Notes: generated by a model from the sequence alone, not told the origin. A stretch of 64,000 nt of DNA from Mumia xiangluensis (GCF_010994095.1 NZ_WJYO01000001.1:62001-126000), one strand, 5' to 3'; positions 7,930-19,876 are shown, numbered from the stretch's first letter. A program made the numbers and translations.

Positions 7930-8776
7930 GGCGCCACCGCTCCGCGACACGGACGCTGTCGACGTTGTCGGGGACCTCGTGAACGCGTACGGCCCACGCG
8001 CCGGCCGTCGCCGCGAGAGCGGTGATTGCGACGGTCGCGGCCTCGCGCTGGAGCGGGTCGCGGAGCGTGCCGTCGTCCGCGGCGAGGAGCTCGCCGAGGA
8101 ACCGTTTGCGGCTCGCGGCGACCAGCAGCGGGTAGCCGAGCTCGGCGAACGCCGCGAGGTGCGCGAGGATCGACCAGTTCTGGGGGCCGCGCTTCGAGAA
8201 CCCGATCCCGGGATCGACCACGACCTGGTCGGGCTTCACCCCGGCGGCCAGCGCCGCGTCGACCGACGCGGACAGCTCACGGACGACGTCGGGCACGAGG
8301 TCCGCGTACGTCGTCGCGTCCTCGCCCTGCATCGCGTCCGAGTGCCCGCGCCAGTGCATCACGACGTACGGGACACCCGCACGGGCGGCGACGCCCAGGA
8401 TGTCGGGGTCTGCCAGGCCACCCGAGACGTCGTTGATGATCCGCGCCCCGGCTGCGACGGCACGCTCGGCGACCTCCGCGCGCATCGTGTCGACGGACAC
8501 GACGACGCCGCGCTCGCTGAGGGCTCGCACCACGGGCTCGACGCGGGCGAGCTCGGTCTCCGCGTCGACCCGCTGCGCTCCCGGCCGGGTGGACTCGCCA
8601 CCGACGTCGATGATGTCGGCACCCGACGCGACCAGGCTCAGCCCGCGGCGTACGGCGTCCTCCGCGTTGAGCCAGCGCCCTCCGTCGGAGAAGGAGTCGG
8701 GCGTCACGTTGACGACGCCCATCACCTGGCACCGCCCGACGTCCGGCAGGGCACGGACGACGCGGCGTTCGAACAT
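7922..8776 (-). CDS. folP: Dihydropteroate synthase
   Basis: 284 residues with the DHPS signatures: CQVMGVVNVTPDSFSDGGRW near the N-terminus (pABA/pterin loop 1), ADIIDVGGESTRPGA, IINDVSGG, the DPGIGFSK motif and AASRKRFLG. The enzyme condenses 6-hydroxymethyldihydropterin pyrophosphate with p-aminobenzoate; it is the sulfonamide target. The ATG at 8774-8776 shares one base with the folE TGA, which fixes the start ([11 protein letters not shown]). Confidence 0.94.
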   Translation of the reverse strand: MFERRVVRALPDVGRCQVMGVVNVTPDSFSDGGRWLNAEDAVRRGLSLVASGADIIDVGGESTRPGAQRVDAETELARVEPVVRALSERGVVVSVDTMRAEVAERAVAAGARIINDVSGGLADPDILGVAARAGVPYVVMHWRGHSDAMQGEDATTYADLVPDVVRELSASVDAALAAGVKPDQVVVDPGIGFSKRGPQNWSILAHLAAFAELGYPLLVAASRKRFLGELLAADDGTLRDPLQREAATVAITALAATAGAWAVRVHEVPDNVDSVRVAERWRRG

Positions 8777-9375
8777 CAGTGCGCCTTGATCAGCGACATC
8801 GCCTCGGCACGGGTCGCGGGGTCGCGCAGCTGGCCGCGCACCGCGCTCGTGATGGTCTTCGCGCCCGGCTTGCGGACGCCGCGCATCGTCATGCACAGGT
8901 GCTCGGCCTCGATCTGGACGATCACGCCGAGCGGCTTGAGCGTGTCGGTGAGCGCGTCCGCGATCTGCGTGGTGAGCCGCTCCTGCACCTGCGGCCGCCG
9001 GGCGTAGGTGTCGACCAGCCGCGCGAGCTTGGACAGGCCGACGACCCGCCCGTCCTCGGCGGGGATGTAGCCGACGTGGGCGACCCCGGTGAACGGGACC
9101 AGGTGGTGCTCGCACATCGACCACAGCTCGATGTCCTTGACGAGGATGAGCTCGTCGTGGTCGACCTCGAACGTGCGCGACAGCGCGTCGGCGGGGTCGC
9201 GGCGCATGCCCGCGAAGATCTCCTCGTACGCCCGGGCGACCCGCGCCGGCGTGTCCTGGAGGCCGTCGCGCTCGGGGTCCTCCCCGATCGCGATCAGCAG
9301 CTCGCGGACGGCGGCCTCAGCGCGCGCGATGTCGAAGACGGGCAGGTCCTGACCCGGCAGGATGTGGGCCGTCAC
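8776..9375 (-). CDS. folE: GTP cyclohydrolase I
   Basis: About 199 residues. The zinc-binding and catalytic motifs are all present: MCEHHLVPF (Cys88 and His), [29 protein letters not shown] and HLCMTMRGV with the second zinc Cys. It converts GTP to dihydroneopterin triphosphate, the first step of folate synthesis. The GTG at 9373-9375 lies one base after the ftsH stop and starts the family-typical N-terminus; an upstream ATG at 9447 would overlap ftsH by about 70 bp and is less likely. Confidence 0.94.
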   Translation of the reverse strand: MTAHILPGQDLPVFDIARAEAAVRELLIAIGEDPERDGLQDTPARVARAYEEIFAGMRRDPADALSRTFEVDHDELILVKDIELWSMCEHHLVPFTGVAHVGYIPAEDGRVVGLSKLARLVDTYARRPQVQERLTTQIADALTDTLKPLGVIVQIEAEHLCMTMRGVRKPGAKTITSAVRGQLRDPATRAEAMSLIKAH

Positions 9376-9376
9376 G

Positions 9377-11416
<2,040 letters not shown>

Positions 11417-11520
11417 GATCCGAGGCCGCGCCTCGCTCCTCCTGCGTAGGAATGGGTACGGGAAATGACGGTACACGCCACGCCGCTGGCGGCGGAGGGC
11501 GTTCCGTCCCCTGGTGCTTC

Positions 11521-11548
11521 AACGTCCGGCACCCGCCCCCATGTTCCC
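11521..11548 (-). promoter_or_regulatory. Candidate ECF-sigma (SigE/SigH/SigR-like) promoter upstream of ftsH
   Basis: On the minus strand GGGAAC (11548-11543) is followed after 18 nt by CGTT (11524-11521). This matches the GGAAC-N17/18-CGTT layout of actinobacterial envelope or redox stress sigma factors. It would give an untranslated leader of roughly 95 nt before the ftsH ATG. The match is by eye only and short motifs occur by chance. Confidence 0.4.
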
Positions 11549-11613
11549 AGAATCGCCGATCTTGCGGGTCACGGGGGCGTCACGGAGGCGTCTTGGCGCC
11601 GCCTGGGGCGACG

Positions 11614-12171
11614 TCAGGAGTAGACGTGCGGTGCGAGCGTCGCGATGTCGCGGAGGTTGCGGTAGCGCTCGTCGTAGTCGAGCCCGTAGCCGACGACGAA
11701 CGCGTTGGGGATGTCGAACCCGACGTAGCGGACGTCCACGGCCATCTTCAGGGCCTCGGGCTTGCGCAGCAGCGTGCAGATCTCGACCGAGGCGGGCTTG
11801 CGCGAGCGCAGGTTGGAGGTGAGCCACGACAGCGTGAGGCCCGAGTCGATGATGTCCTCGACGATCAGGACGTGGCGGTCGGTGAGATCGGCGTCGAGGT
11901 CCTTGAGGATCCGGACGACGCCCGACGAGGTCGTGCCGGACCCGTAGGAGGAGACGGCCATCCAGTCCATCTCGACGTCGCGCTCGAGAGCGCGGGCGAG
12001 GTCGGCCATCACCATGACGGCGCCCTTGAGAACCCCGACCAGCAGGAGATCCTTGCCGTCGTAGTCCTCGCTGATCTCCCCGGCGAGCTCACGGAGCCGC
12101 GCCTGGATCTCGGCCTCGGAGATGTAGGTCTGGTCGAGCGCGAGGTCTCCCTCGATCTGCTTCGCGTCCAC
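11614..12171 (-). CDS. hpt: Hypoxanthine phosphoribosyltransferase
   Basis: 185 residues of the type I phosphoribosyltransferase fold. The PRPP-binding signature [14 protein letters not shown] is at about residue 100; [16 protein letters not shown] and SSYGSG are the other conserved loops, and the C-terminal [14 protein letters not shown] carries the purine-binding hood. It salvages hypoxanthine and guanine to IMP and GMP in the cytoplasm. The GTG start (12169-12171) lies 23 bp after tilS. The tilS-hpt-ftsH order is conserved widely in bacteria. Confidence 0.94.
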   Translation of the reverse strand: MDAKQIEGDLALDQTYISEAEIQARLRELAGEISEDYDGKDLLLVGVLKGAVMVMADLARALERDVEMDWMAVSSYGSGTTSSGVVRILKDLDADLTDRHVLIVEDIIDSGLTLSWLTSNLRSRKPASVEICTLLRKPEALKMAVDVRYVGFDIPNAFVVGYGLDYDERYRNLRDIATLAPHVYS

Positions 12172-12194
12172 GGATCCAGCCTGACACAGCAGCC

Positions 12195-13202
12195 CTAACG
12201 GCGCGTGCTCGCCCTCCCGAAGACCAGGGACGGCCCGGCCCGTACGACGGTGAGCCCGCCGGGCAGCGCCGGACCGCCCTGCCCCCGCCAGCGCGTGACG
12301 AGCCGGTCGATCTCGGTGACGTGCGCAGCGGACAGGTCCGTGGCGGGTGAGCCGGCGGCCAGGGCGGCTGCCCGCAGGACGCGGGTGCGCAGGGCGCGCG
12401 GCAGTCCCAGCAGGTGGTCGACGTCGAGGCTGCCGTCGGCGCGGGTCGACTCACGGTAGGCGGTCGCCGCGAGCTCGTCGAGCAGGTCGGCGTCGTCGCG
12501 CAGGAGGTCGGCGCTCCGCGCGAGGGCGGCGCCGACGCCGGGACCGAGCGCGTCCTCGAGACCCGGGAGCAGGTCACGGCGCACCCGCACGCGTGCGTAT
12601 CGCGGGTCGGTGTTGTGCGGGTCCTCCCACCACGCGAGCCCGGACGCCCGACACACCGCCTCGGTCTCGGCCCGGGTCAGGCCGAGCAGGGGACGGCGCA
12701 GGCGGCCGTCCCGTGGCGCGATACCGGACAAGGACCGCGCACCGGACCCGCGGGCGAGCCCGAGGAGGACGGTCTCGGCCTGGTCGTCGCGGGTGTGGCC
12801 GAGCAGGACCGCGGCGCAGCCGTGCTCCTCGGCGTACGCCGCGAGCGCGTCGTGGCGCGCCGCACGTGCCGCGGCCTCCGGCCCCCCGGCCGTGCCCACC
12901 GCGACCCGGACGACGTCGGCGTGGACGCCGAGCCCGTCGCGTACGGCGTCGGCGGCGGTCGCCGCCACTTCTGCGGACGTGTCCTGGAGCCCGTGGTCCA
13001 CCACGAGCGCGCGGACCCGCAGGTCGCGGCGCGCCCCGACGTACGCCGTCAGTGCCGCCAGCGCGAGCGAGTCGGCACCGCCGGACACCGCGACGGCGAC
13101 GCTCGATCCGGCCGGGAGGTCGTCGAGCGCGTCAGCCACCGCGCGGCGACCGCGTGCGACCGCCGGATCGAGCGGGCCGTCAGTGGTCGCCGAGCCGTCC
13201 AC
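12195..13202 (-). CDS. tilS: tRNA(Ile)-lysidine synthetase
   Basis: 335 residues with the N-type ATP pyrophosphatase PP-loop [12 protein letters not shown] (residues about 39-50), [27 protein letters not shown] and the [15 protein letters not shown] motif typical of TilS. It converts the wobble C34 of tRNA-Ile(CAU) to lysidine, making it read AUA, and is normally essential. The GTG at 13200-13202 begins 9 bases downstream of the metalloprotease stop. Length corresponds to the short actinobacterial form with an abbreviated C-terminal substrate-recognition region. Confidence 0.93.
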   Translation of the reverse strand: MDGSATTDGPLDPAVARGRRAVADALDDLPAGSSVAVAVSGGADSLALAALTAYVGARRDLRVRALVVDHGLQDTSAEVAATAADAVRDGLGVHADVVRVAVGTAGGPEAAARAARHDALAAYAEEHGCAAVLLGHTRDDQAETVLLGLARGSGARSLSGIAPRDGRLRRPLLGLTRAETEAVCRASGLAWWEDPHNTDPRYARVRVRRDLLPGLEDALGPGVGAALARSADLLRDDADLLDELAATAYRESTRADGSLDVDHLLGLPRALRTRVLRAAALAAGSPATDLSAAHVTEIDRLVTRWRGQGGPALPGGLTVVRAGPSLVFGRASTRR

Positions 13203-13211
13203 GGTCCGCGC

Positions 13212-14294
13212 TCACCCGTGCACGCGCGCGACCCAGAGATCGGGCTTCTCGATCTCCGCAGCGCTCGGGAGGTTGACCGGCGAGGCCCACACCGCGCTGA
13301 AGCCCTCACGGCCGACCTGGCGCTCGACGGCACGGACGAACGCGGCGCCGTCGCGGTACTGGCGCATCTTGGCCTCGAGCCCGAGGACCTGTCGCAGGAG
13401 CCGGTCGAGCATGCCGCCACCCTTGCGACGCTTCTCGAACCGCTTGCGGATGTGCTTGACCGACGGGATCACCGAGGGTCCGACCCCGTCCATCACCACG
13501 TCCGCGTGGCCCTCGAGCAGCGACATCACACCGGTGACCTTCGCGATCACCTCGCGCTGCTCGTCGTTCTGCAGCACGTCCATCAGCGACACCTGCTCGC
13601 CACGGATGAACCTGCCGGCCGTCTTCGACGCCTCGCTCAGCGACCGCGACAAGCCCTCGGGATCCATGTCGGTGGCGTCGACCAGCTGGTCGATGAGGCC
13701 CTGCATGTGGTCGCGCATCCACGGCACCGCCGTGAACTGGACCCGGTGCGTCTCCTCGTGGAGGCAGACCCAGAGCCGGAAGTCGTGCGGGTCCACGTCC
13801 AGCTCGCGCTCGACGTGCACCACGTTGGGGGCGACCAGCAGCAGCCGCCCGCCGGTCGGCAGCCCGTCGCCCACCGCCGGTGCCGTGAAGAACGGGTCGA
13901 ACTGGCCGAGGACCTTCGTCGACATGAAGCCGAGCGCCGTCCCGAGCTCGGCGCCGGTGATCCGAGGCCCGACCGACCGCGCGAACCGGCCCGGCGTCTC
14001 TCCGCGCGTCTGTGCCGCGGCGGCCGCCTTCGCGAGCACCGGCGCCAGCACGACCTCGAACGACGCGAGGTTGGCGGCGATCCAGCCCGGCCGGTCCACG
14101 ACGAGGACCGGAGCGCTCGCGGCGGTGGCGGAGAGTCCGGTGAACTCACGGACCGGACCCTCGGAGCGCGCGGCGCCCTCACGCAGCTCGGCGACCACCT
14201 CCGCGGCCTCGTCGGCCTCGACCTCGGGCCCCGGGCGCGTCATGCGTACGGCGGTGGCGAGCGCGAAGTCCCAGTCGATCATGCTCTCGGTCAT
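13212..14294 (-). CDS. Zinc-dependent metalloprotease, DUF2342 family
   Basis: 360 residues. The zincin motif HEETH (in CLHEETHRVQF, near residue 184) follows a DPHDFRLWV segment; conserved PRITGAELGTALGFMS and FFTAPAVGDGLP stretches match the actinobacterial family often labelled coenzyme F420 biosynthesis-associated or DUF2342. No signal peptide. The physiological substrate is unknown. The family is usually found between dacB and tilS, as here apart from the inserted anion transporter. The ATG at 14292-14294 (MTESMIDWDFALA) is preferred to the longer open frame upstream. Confidence 0.85.
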   Translation of the reverse strand: MTESMIDWDFALATAVRMTRPGPEVEADEAAEVVAELREGAARSEGPVREFTGLSATAASAPVLVVDRPGWIAANLASFEVVLAPVLAKAAAAAQTRGETPGRFARSVGPRITGAELGTALGFMSTKVLGQFDPFFTAPAVGDGLPTGGRLLLVAPNVVHVERELDVDPHDFRLWVCLHEETHRVQFTAVPWMRDHMQGLIDQLVDATDMDPEGLSRSLSEASKTAGRFIRGEQVSLMDVLQNDEQREVIAKVTGVMSLLEGHADVVMDGVGPSVIPSVKHIRKRFEKRRKGGGMLDRLLRQVLGLEAKMRQYRDGAAFVRAVERQVGREGFSAVWASPVNLPSAAEIEKPDLWVARVHG

Positions 14295-14410
14295 GTCGCC
14301 GAGCCTACGCGGCAGGGCACGGCGATCGGACGCGCCGCGGAACCCGTGGTGTGATGCGGGCAACACGGTTGCTCAGAACCATGACGACACCGACCTCAGG
14401 GAGAGACGTC

Positions 14411-16024
14411 ATGAGCACGGTCGAACGTGACCCCCGTCCGACGCCCACCGATGTCGACAAGGCATTCCTCGGTAGCGCCACCTATCGAAGTCTCGGCGAG
14501 CAGAAGCTGTCCCCCGCCGAGGAACGGTTCGAGAAGGCGCGCCGTACGTCCGGGCTGGTGCTGGCGCCGCTCGCGACGGTCATCATGCTGCTGATCCCGT
14601 TCGACCTGCCCGACCCGCAGCACAAGCTGTCCGCGGTCCTCGTCGGCGTCGTCATCCTGTGGATCACCGAGGCGGTCCCGATCCCGGTCGGCGGGTTCCT
14701 CGGCATCGCCGCGATCGTGCTGCTCGGCGTGGTCCCCGCCGACGACGCACTCGCACCGTTCGGGTCCTCGACCGTCTTCACCTTCATCGGTGCGTTCATC
14801 CTCGCCCAGGCGATGCTGAAGCACGGTCTCGCCAAGCGGTTCGCGATGTTCGTGCTGAACCTCCCCGGTGTCGGACGGTCCACGACGCGGGTGATCGTCG
14901 CGTTCGGTGCGATCACGTGCCTGCTGTCGGCGTTCGTCTCCAACACCGCCACGGTCGCGATGCTGCTCCCGACCGCCATCGGCATCCTCACCGTGATCGC
15001 GAAGCTCATGCAGTCGCAGGGCATCGTCGAAGAGGACTTCGACCCGCTGCGCCTGCGGGTGGGCGTCGCCCTGATGCTCATGCTCGCGTACGGCGCCAGC
15101 GTCGGTGGTCTCCTCACCCCCGTCGGCTCCCCGCCGAACCTCATCGGCCGCGGCCTGATCGAGGAGGCGACCGGCGAGACCATCCCGTTCCTCGACTGGG
15201 TGCTGCTCGCGCTCCCGATCTGCGCGGCGATGTTCGTCGCGCTCGTCGTCGTCCTCCTGCTCGTGAACCGCCCCGAGATCAAGCGTCTTGAGGGTGTCGA
15301 GGAGTGGGTCGACGCCGAGAAGGCCGAGCTCGGTCCGGTCTCGCGCGCGGAGAAGAACACGCTGGTCGCCTTCACGGTCACCGTCACGCTCTGGATCCTC
15401 CCCGGCATCGTCGCCCTGGTCGCCGGTGCGGACTCCAGCACGTACGAGACCGTGTCCGGTCGTCTCGACGAAGGGGTCGTCGCCGTCCTCGGTGCGTCGC
15501 TGCTCTTCCTGCTCCCGACCGACTGGGGAAGGCGCGAGTTCACGCTCCGCTGGAGCGACGCGGCGAAGATCGACTGGGGCACGATCGTGCTGTTCGGCAC
15601 CGGCATCATCTTCGGGTCCCTGCTGGCGTCGACCGGGCTCGCGGAGACCATCGGCAAGGGCGCCTACAACTGGCTCGGCCTGAGCAGCGCCCTCCTCCTC
15701 ACCGCGTTCGCCGTCGTGCTCGCGATCGCCGTGAGCGAGACGACCAGCAACACGGCGTCGGCCGCTGTCGTCGTCCCGATCATCATCCCGATCGCGATGG
15801 CCGCCGACGTCAACCCCTTCGTTCCCGCCCTGGCTGCGACGTTCGCGGCGTCGTTCGGCTTCATGCTGCCGGTCTCGACGCCGCAGAACGCGATCGTCTA
15901 CGGGTCCGGCGTCGTCCCGATCACCCGGATGATCCGCTCGGGCATCTCGTTCGACGTCCTCGGTGCGATCCTCATCCTCGTCCTGCTGCCGGTGATGGTG
16001 TCGGTGCTCGGGCTGGGCGGCTAG
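14411..16024 (+). CDS. SLC13/DASS family anion (dicarboxylate or sulfate) transporter
   Basis: 537 residues with about 11-12 hydrophobic helices. Both Ser-Asn-Thr motifs that form the substrate and Na+ sites of the divalent anion:sodium symporters are present: FVSNTATVAMLLP and TTSNTASAAVVVP, each in a reentrant-hairpin context; the opening WITEAVPIPVGG and GTPVGSPPN-like TPVGSPPNLIG are also typical. Substrates in the family are C4-dicarboxylates, citrate or sulfate; which one is used cannot be decided. The ATG is preceded by GGGAGAG. It is on the opposite strand to the dacB and DUF2342 genes around it and so interrupts a conserved gene order. Confidence 0.88.
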   Translation: MSTVERDPRPTPTDVDKAFLGSATYRSLGEQKLSPAEERFEKARRTSGLVLAPLATVIMLLIPFDLPDPQHKLSAVLVGVVILWITEAVPIPVGGFLGIAAIVLLGVVPADDALAPFGSSTVFTFIGAFILAQAMLKHGLAKRFAMFVLNLPGVGRSTTRVIVAFGAITCLLSAFVSNTATVAMLLPTAIGILTVIAKLMQSQGIVEEDFDPLRLRVGVALMLMLAYGASVGGLLTPVGSPPNLIGRGLIEEATGETIPFLDWVLLALPICAAMFVALVVVLLLVNRPEIKRLEGVEEWVDAEKAELGPVSRAEKNTLVAFTVTVTLWILPGIVALVAGADSSTYETVSGRLDEGVVAVLGASLLFLLPTDWGRREFTLRWSDAAKIDWGTIVLFGTGIIFGSLLASTGLAETIGKGAYNWLGLSSALLLTAFAVVLAIAVSETTSNTASAAVVVPIIIPIAMAADVNPFVPALAATFAASFGFMLPVSTPQNAIVYGSGVVPITRMIRSGISFDVLGAILILVLLPVMVSVLGLGG

Positions 16025-16037
16025 CTGCCTGCCGCGG

Positions 16038-17513
16038 TCAGCCGGTGCCGCACGCGCAGGCGGTGAGGCGGGCCGCGATGCGGGCGAGGAGGTCGCGGGC
16101 GTCGCCGGTCTTGGGGACGGGGACCCGGTCGGTGAGCACCACGAACCCGACCGGAGTGCCGTCGGCCGTGATCGTGGTCCCGGCGAGTCCGTGGACGCCG
16201 GTGAGCGTGCCCGTCTTCGCGCGTACGGCGCCGAGCCCGGCGGCCGTCCCTGGCGCGGTGAACCGGGTGGCGAGCGAGCCGGTGAAGCCTGCCACCGGGT
16301 AGCGGTCGAACAGGTCGGCCGCGGTCGAGACGACCGAGAGCATCGACGCCAGGGTGACGTGGTTGCTGCGTGCAAGACCGCTGCCGTCGTAGATCCGGTT
16401 GCCCTCCCACGGCACTCCCAGCCCGGTCAGGATCTTCTCGACCGCGGCGACGCCGCCGGTGAAGCTGGCCGGCTGGCCTTCGGCGAGGGCGACATGGCGC
16501 AGGAGGACCTCGGCCGCCTGGTTGTCGCTGTGCTCGATGACGGACTGCACGATCTGTGCGACCGTGCCGCTGCTGACCGCCGCAAGCTCCTCCGACGACG
16601 CCGGCTTCGTGGCCGGGGTGATCGCCTCCACCGTGATCCCGCGGGCGCGGAGCTGACGCGCGAACAGCTGAGCCGCCTGCTTGTCGGGGGTCGCGCTGCG
16701 CTTCCATCCGTCGGTGCCCTGGTCGACCCACAGCGCGCTGACCGGCGTCGTGACGAACGACGAGATGTAGCCGGGCTCCCACTGTGGACTCACCGCCGGG
16801 CCGGTGAACAGGGACGCGTCGTAGCCGAGCGAGACCGAGCCGATCCCGTCCGCGCGCAGGGTCTTCGCGGTCTGCCGGGCGAGCTGGGCGAGCGAGACCT
16901 GCTGCGGGTACGCCGCGCGCGCCTCCTCGTCCGACGTCGCGGTGAGGTAGGGGTCACCGCCGCCGACGAGCACGACGCGCGTCGGCGCGCCGGCGGCCGG
17001 CGTCGCGGGAGCGGTCGTCGTCGGGGCCGTCGCCGTCGGTGTCGGGGAGTCGGTCGTGTCGCGGACGACGGTCGTACGGAACCGGTGCTCCGAGCCGATC
17101 GCCGTCATCGCCGCCATCGACGTGAAGAGCTTGAGCGTGGAGGCCGGCACGAAGGTGCCGGTGCCGCTCGACCACACCTGCTCGCCGGTCGTCAGATCAG
17201 ACGCCGCGAACCCGACGTGCGGTCCGAGAGCCTTGCGGGACAGCAGCGGGCCGACGGCGCGCTGGACCGCCGCGGCATCGAGCCCGGCGCTCCCGGACGC
17301 CGCGGTCAACGCCGGTCGGAGCACGGGCGCCTCGGGAGTCTCGGGGACCGCCGCTGCCTCGGGCTCGCGAGCCGCGCAGGTGCCGTCCTCGCACACCCAG
17401 CGGTCGAGGTAGCCGAGGCTGTACGCGGCGACGCCGCCCCCGGCGACGACGAGCACGACCGCCAGCAGCAGGTACGGCCAGGCTCGGCCGGCCTCGGAGG
17501 CGCGCGATCGCAT
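16038..17513 (-). CDS. dacB: D-alanyl-D-alanine carboxypeptidase/endopeptidase (PBP4, peptidase S13)
   Basis: 491 residues. One N-terminal membrane anchor (about 12-32) is followed by a Cys-containing linker and the S13 catalytic fold: SxxK as S125-T-L-K128, the SDN triad in IEHSDNQAAE and KTG in RAKTGTL. These penicillin-binding proteins trim or cleave peptidoglycan crosslinks outside the membrane. A Pro/Thr/Ala-rich insertion (about residues 158-180) interrupts the first subdomain. The ATG at 17511-17513 (MRSRASEAGRAW) directly precedes the anchor. Convergent with the anion transporter with 13 bp between stops. Confidence 0.9.
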   Translation of the reverse strand: MRSRASEAGRAWPYLLLAVVLVVAGGGVAAYSLGYLDRWVCEDGTCAAREPEAAAVPETPEAPVLRPALTAASGSAGLDAAAVQRAVGPLLSRKALGPHVGFAASDLTTGEQVWSSGTGTFVPASTLKLFTSMAAMTAIGSEHRFRTTVVRDTTDSPTPTATAPTTTAPATPAAGAPTRVVLVGGGDPYLTATSDEEARAAYPQQVSLAQLARQTAKTLRADGIGSVSLGYDASLFTGPAVSPQWEPGYISSFVTTPVSALWVDQGTDGWKRSATPDKQAAQLFARQLRARGITVEAITPATKPASSEELAAVSSGTVAQIVQSVIEHSDNQAAEVLLRHVALAEGQPASFTGGVAAVEKILTGLGVPWEGNRIYDGSGLARSNHVTLASMLSVVSTAADLFDRYPVAGFTGSLATRFTAPGTAAGLGAVRAKTGTLTGVHGLAGTTITADGTPVGFVVLTDRVPVPKTGDARDLLARIAARLTACACGTG

Positions 17514-17523
17514 GCGGGCGAGC

Positions 17524-19188
17524 CTATCCGGGTGGGACGAGCACGATCGGGACGCCGTCGTGCACGAGCCGCCAGTGCGGCGGGGTCGAGGCGTACGGCC
17601 GCCCGGCGGCGAGGTGGCTCTCGACCAGATTCCGGAGGGACCCCGGCACCTCGGCGACGACCGGCACGCGGGCGACGTCCGGGTACGACGCCGCACCCGA
17701 CGCGCGGTAGCGGCTGACCACCACGTCCAGCCGGTGGTCGTCGGCGAGCGGAGCGCCGTCGTACGCCAGCCCGGTCACCCGCCGCCCGACGGGCCGGGCG
17801 AGGTCGATCTCGTACGTCAGCGGGGCGTCGACGCCGTACGCGATGTCGTGGTCGAAGTCGGGTGTCCCGAGCGGGGTGCGCGAGGTGGGCGCGTTCGTGA
17901 GCGCATCGGGGTCGTACGGCCCTGGTCCGGCGGCAGCGCGGAAGAAGGTGGCCGCGTGCTCGAGGTGGCGGCGCAGGGCGCGACCGTCCATCTGGACGAC
18001 GACGACTCCGCTGTCGAACGGGCAGAGGGCGGCGACGTCGCGTCGGCGTACGGGTCCCGCGGCGAGCGGCGCGCACCGGCTCGCCGGCGACACCAGGCTC
18101 ACGAGCGGCGCCGTCGACCCTGAGACCGCGCGAGCCCCCTCGGCCTGGGCGAGCGCGACGAGTGCCAGCGCGTCCGTCGCCCGGTACCGCGAAGGCTCGG
18201 GATCGATGGGCCCGGGCGCGTGCCCGACGACCTCCGCCCCCAGCGCCCGTACGCGGGCGTGCTGCGGCGCGACCAGCGCCACGACGGCCGGGTCCTCCGG
18301 CGCCGTCGCGGTGTCGATCAGGCGCGAGCGCGAGGTGCCGACCCGCCACCGGCCGCCGTCCGCGACGAGGTCGAGCTCCACGAGCGCGACCCGCATGCCC
18401 CAGCAGAGCGGCTCGGTGAGAAGGACGGGACGACCGTCCGGGCCTCGCTCGACGTGCTCGTCGACCTCGATGTGCGCGTGACCCGCGACCACGACGTCGA
18501 TGCCCGGGACGAGGCGGGCGAGGTCGAGGGCGGCGTTCTCGCGGGTCGGTGGTTCGACGATGCCGGCGTGGACGACGGCGACGACCACCTCGGCGCCATC
18601 CCCACGCACGGCGGCGACCAGAGGGCCAGCCGCGGCCACGAGGTCGTCGAACCGGAGCTCGGCGGCCACGTCACGGTTCCAGGCGGTCACGCTCGGAGTG
18701 GTGAGACCGACGATCCCGACCCGCACGGACACCCCCTCGGCGACCGGGACGTCGCGGACCACCGAGCCCGCGAACGCCGGCTCCCCCGTCACCGCGTCAC
18801 GGACGTTGCCTCCGAGCAGGGGTGCGTCCAGCTGGTCGCGGAACGCCGCCAGCGCGCGTACCCCGTAGTCGAGCTCGTGGTTGCCCAGCGTCACGGCGTC
18901 GTAGCCGAGGTGGTTCATCGCCGCCGCCATCGGGTGCAGCGGCGGGGTCGGCTCGCTCAGCCGGCGCGAGAAGTGGTGCGCGAGCGCGCTCCCCTCGAGC
19001 ACGTCGCCAGCGTCGACGAGGAGCGCGTACGGCGCTGAGGCCCGGACCTGCCGCACGACCGACGCGACCCGGGCCAACCCGATCCGGTTGCCGTACGCGT
19101 CCTCGTACGGAGAGTCGGTGCCGTAGTCGAAGTCGCGGACCTGCCCGTGGAGGTCGGTCGTCGCGAGGATCGTGAGGCGCGCAGTCAT
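17524..19188 (-). CDS. 5'-nucleotidase / 2',3'-cyclic nucleotide phosphodiesterase family protein
   Basis: 554 residues. The N-terminal metallophosphoesterase domain has TTDLHGQV (DxH), DAGDVLEGS, TLGNHELDYG (GNHE) and VVAGHAHIEVDEH (GHxH); the C-terminal half matches the substrate-binding 5_nucleotid_C domain, including the ALVALAQAEGARAVSGS and CPFDSGVVVVQMDGRALR segments. This is the UshA/CpdB arrangement. Unlike UshA it begins directly with the catalytic domain and lacks a signal peptide, so it is probably cytoplasmic. Exact substrate is unknown. It ends 10 bp before dacB and may share its transcript. Confidence 0.85.
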   Translation of the reverse strand: MTARLTILATTDLHGQVRDFDYGTDSPYEDAYGNRIGLARVASVVRQVRASAPYALLVDAGDVLEGSALAHHFSRRLSEPTPPLHPMAAAMNHLGYDAVTLGNHELDYGVRALAAFRDQLDAPLLGGNVRDAVTGEPAFAGSVVRDVPVAEGVSVRVGIVGLTTPSVTAWNRDVAAELRFDDLVAAAGPLVAAVRGDGAEVVVAVVHAGIVEPPTRENAALDLARLVPGIDVVVAGHAHIEVDEHVERGPDGRPVLLTEPLCWGMRVALVELDLVADGGRWRVGTSRSRLIDTATAPEDPAVVALVAPQHARVRALGAEVVGHAPGPIDPEPSRYRATDALALVALAQAEGARAVSGSTAPLVSLVSPASRCAPLAAGPVRRRDVAALCPFDSGVVVVQMDGRALRRHLEHAATFFRAAAGPGPYDPDALTNAPTSRTPLGTPDFDHDIAYGVDAPLTYEIDLARPVGRRVTGLAYDGAPLADDHRLDVVVSRYRASGAASYPDVARVPVVAEVPGSLRNLVESHLAAGRPYASTPPHWRLVHDGVPIVLVPPG

Positions 19189-19358
19189 GGCAGGGGTAGG
19201 CTGTTACCTACGTCACAGCCAGTCCCCCCGTGTCCTGTCGCATGGTCCACATAGGGGAGACTAGACAGGTCTCGCGCGTCGGGTCGGACCGACCCGGACG
19301 ATGCAGCATCGAGACGATTGGCCGCAACGAACATACGCACGAAACCAATGGAGGAACA

Positions 19359-19856
19359 GTGCTGGAATTCGACGTCACGGTCGAGATCCCCAAGGGCGTA
19401 CGCAACAAGTACGAGGTCGATCACAAGACCGGCCGGATCCGTCTGGACCGCACCCTGTTCACCTCCACCCAGTACCCGGCCGACTACGGCTTCATCGAGG
19501 ACACCCTCGGCCAGGACGGCGACCCGCTCGATGCGCTGGTCCTGCTCTCCGAGCCGACGTTCCCGGGCTGCCTGATCCGCTGCCGCGCCATCGGCATGTT
19601 CCGCATGACCGACGAGGCCGGCGGCGACGACAAGGTTCTGTGCGTCCCGGTCGACGACCCGCGCCAGGAGCACCTGCAGGACATCCGCCACGTGCCTGAG
19701 TTCGACCGCCTCGAGATCCAGCACTTCTTCGAGGTCTACAAGGACCTCGAGCCCGGCAAGTCCGTCGAGGGCGCCGAGTGGGTCGGCCGCCGCGAGGCCG
19801 AGGACGAGGTCGAGGCGTCGTTCAAGCGCCACATCGACCTGGGCGAGCAGCACTGA
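19359..19856 (+). CDS. ppa: Inorganic pyrophosphatase (family I)
   Basis: 165 residues, standard for soluble bacterial PPases. Metal-ligand motifs are complete: [11 protein letters not shown], the PADYGFI region and the [10 protein letters not shown] signature with its three catalytic Asp, then [12 protein letters not shown]. It hydrolyses PPi to two phosphates, pulling biosynthetic reactions forward. The GTG at 19359 is chosen because GGAGG (19350-19354) precedes it at the right distance and the product starts with the conserved [12 protein letters not shown]. An upstream in-frame ATG at 19230 would add 43 unconserved residues. A strong hairpin follows the stop. Confidence 0.94.
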   Translation: MLEFDVTVEIPKGVRNKYEVDHKTGRIRLDRTLFTSTQYPADYGFIEDTLGQDGDPLDALVLLSEPTFPGCLIRCRAIGMFRMTDEAGGDDKVLCVPVDDPRQEHLQDIRHVPEFDRLEIQHFFEVYKDLEPGKSVEGAEWVGRREAEDEVEASFKRHIDLGEQH

Positions 19857-19876
19857 GCGCGCCCACCGACTGAGCC

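Noticed and set aside
14396-16375. Long open frame antisense to the anion transporter
   Set aside because: Composition is Arg/Asp/Glu-rich and repetitive, typical of an antisense shadow in high-GC DNA; the opposite strand encodes a clear SLC13 protein.
16191-17717. Large plus-strand open frame opposite dacB
   Set aside because: Low-complexity Arg/Gly/Asp composition; dacB on the minus strand has SxxK, SDN and KTG motifs.
19197-19202. TAGGCT as the ppa promoter
   Set aside because: It matches a -10 pattern but lies about 155 bp before the ppa start with no supporting -35, and such hexamers are frequent.
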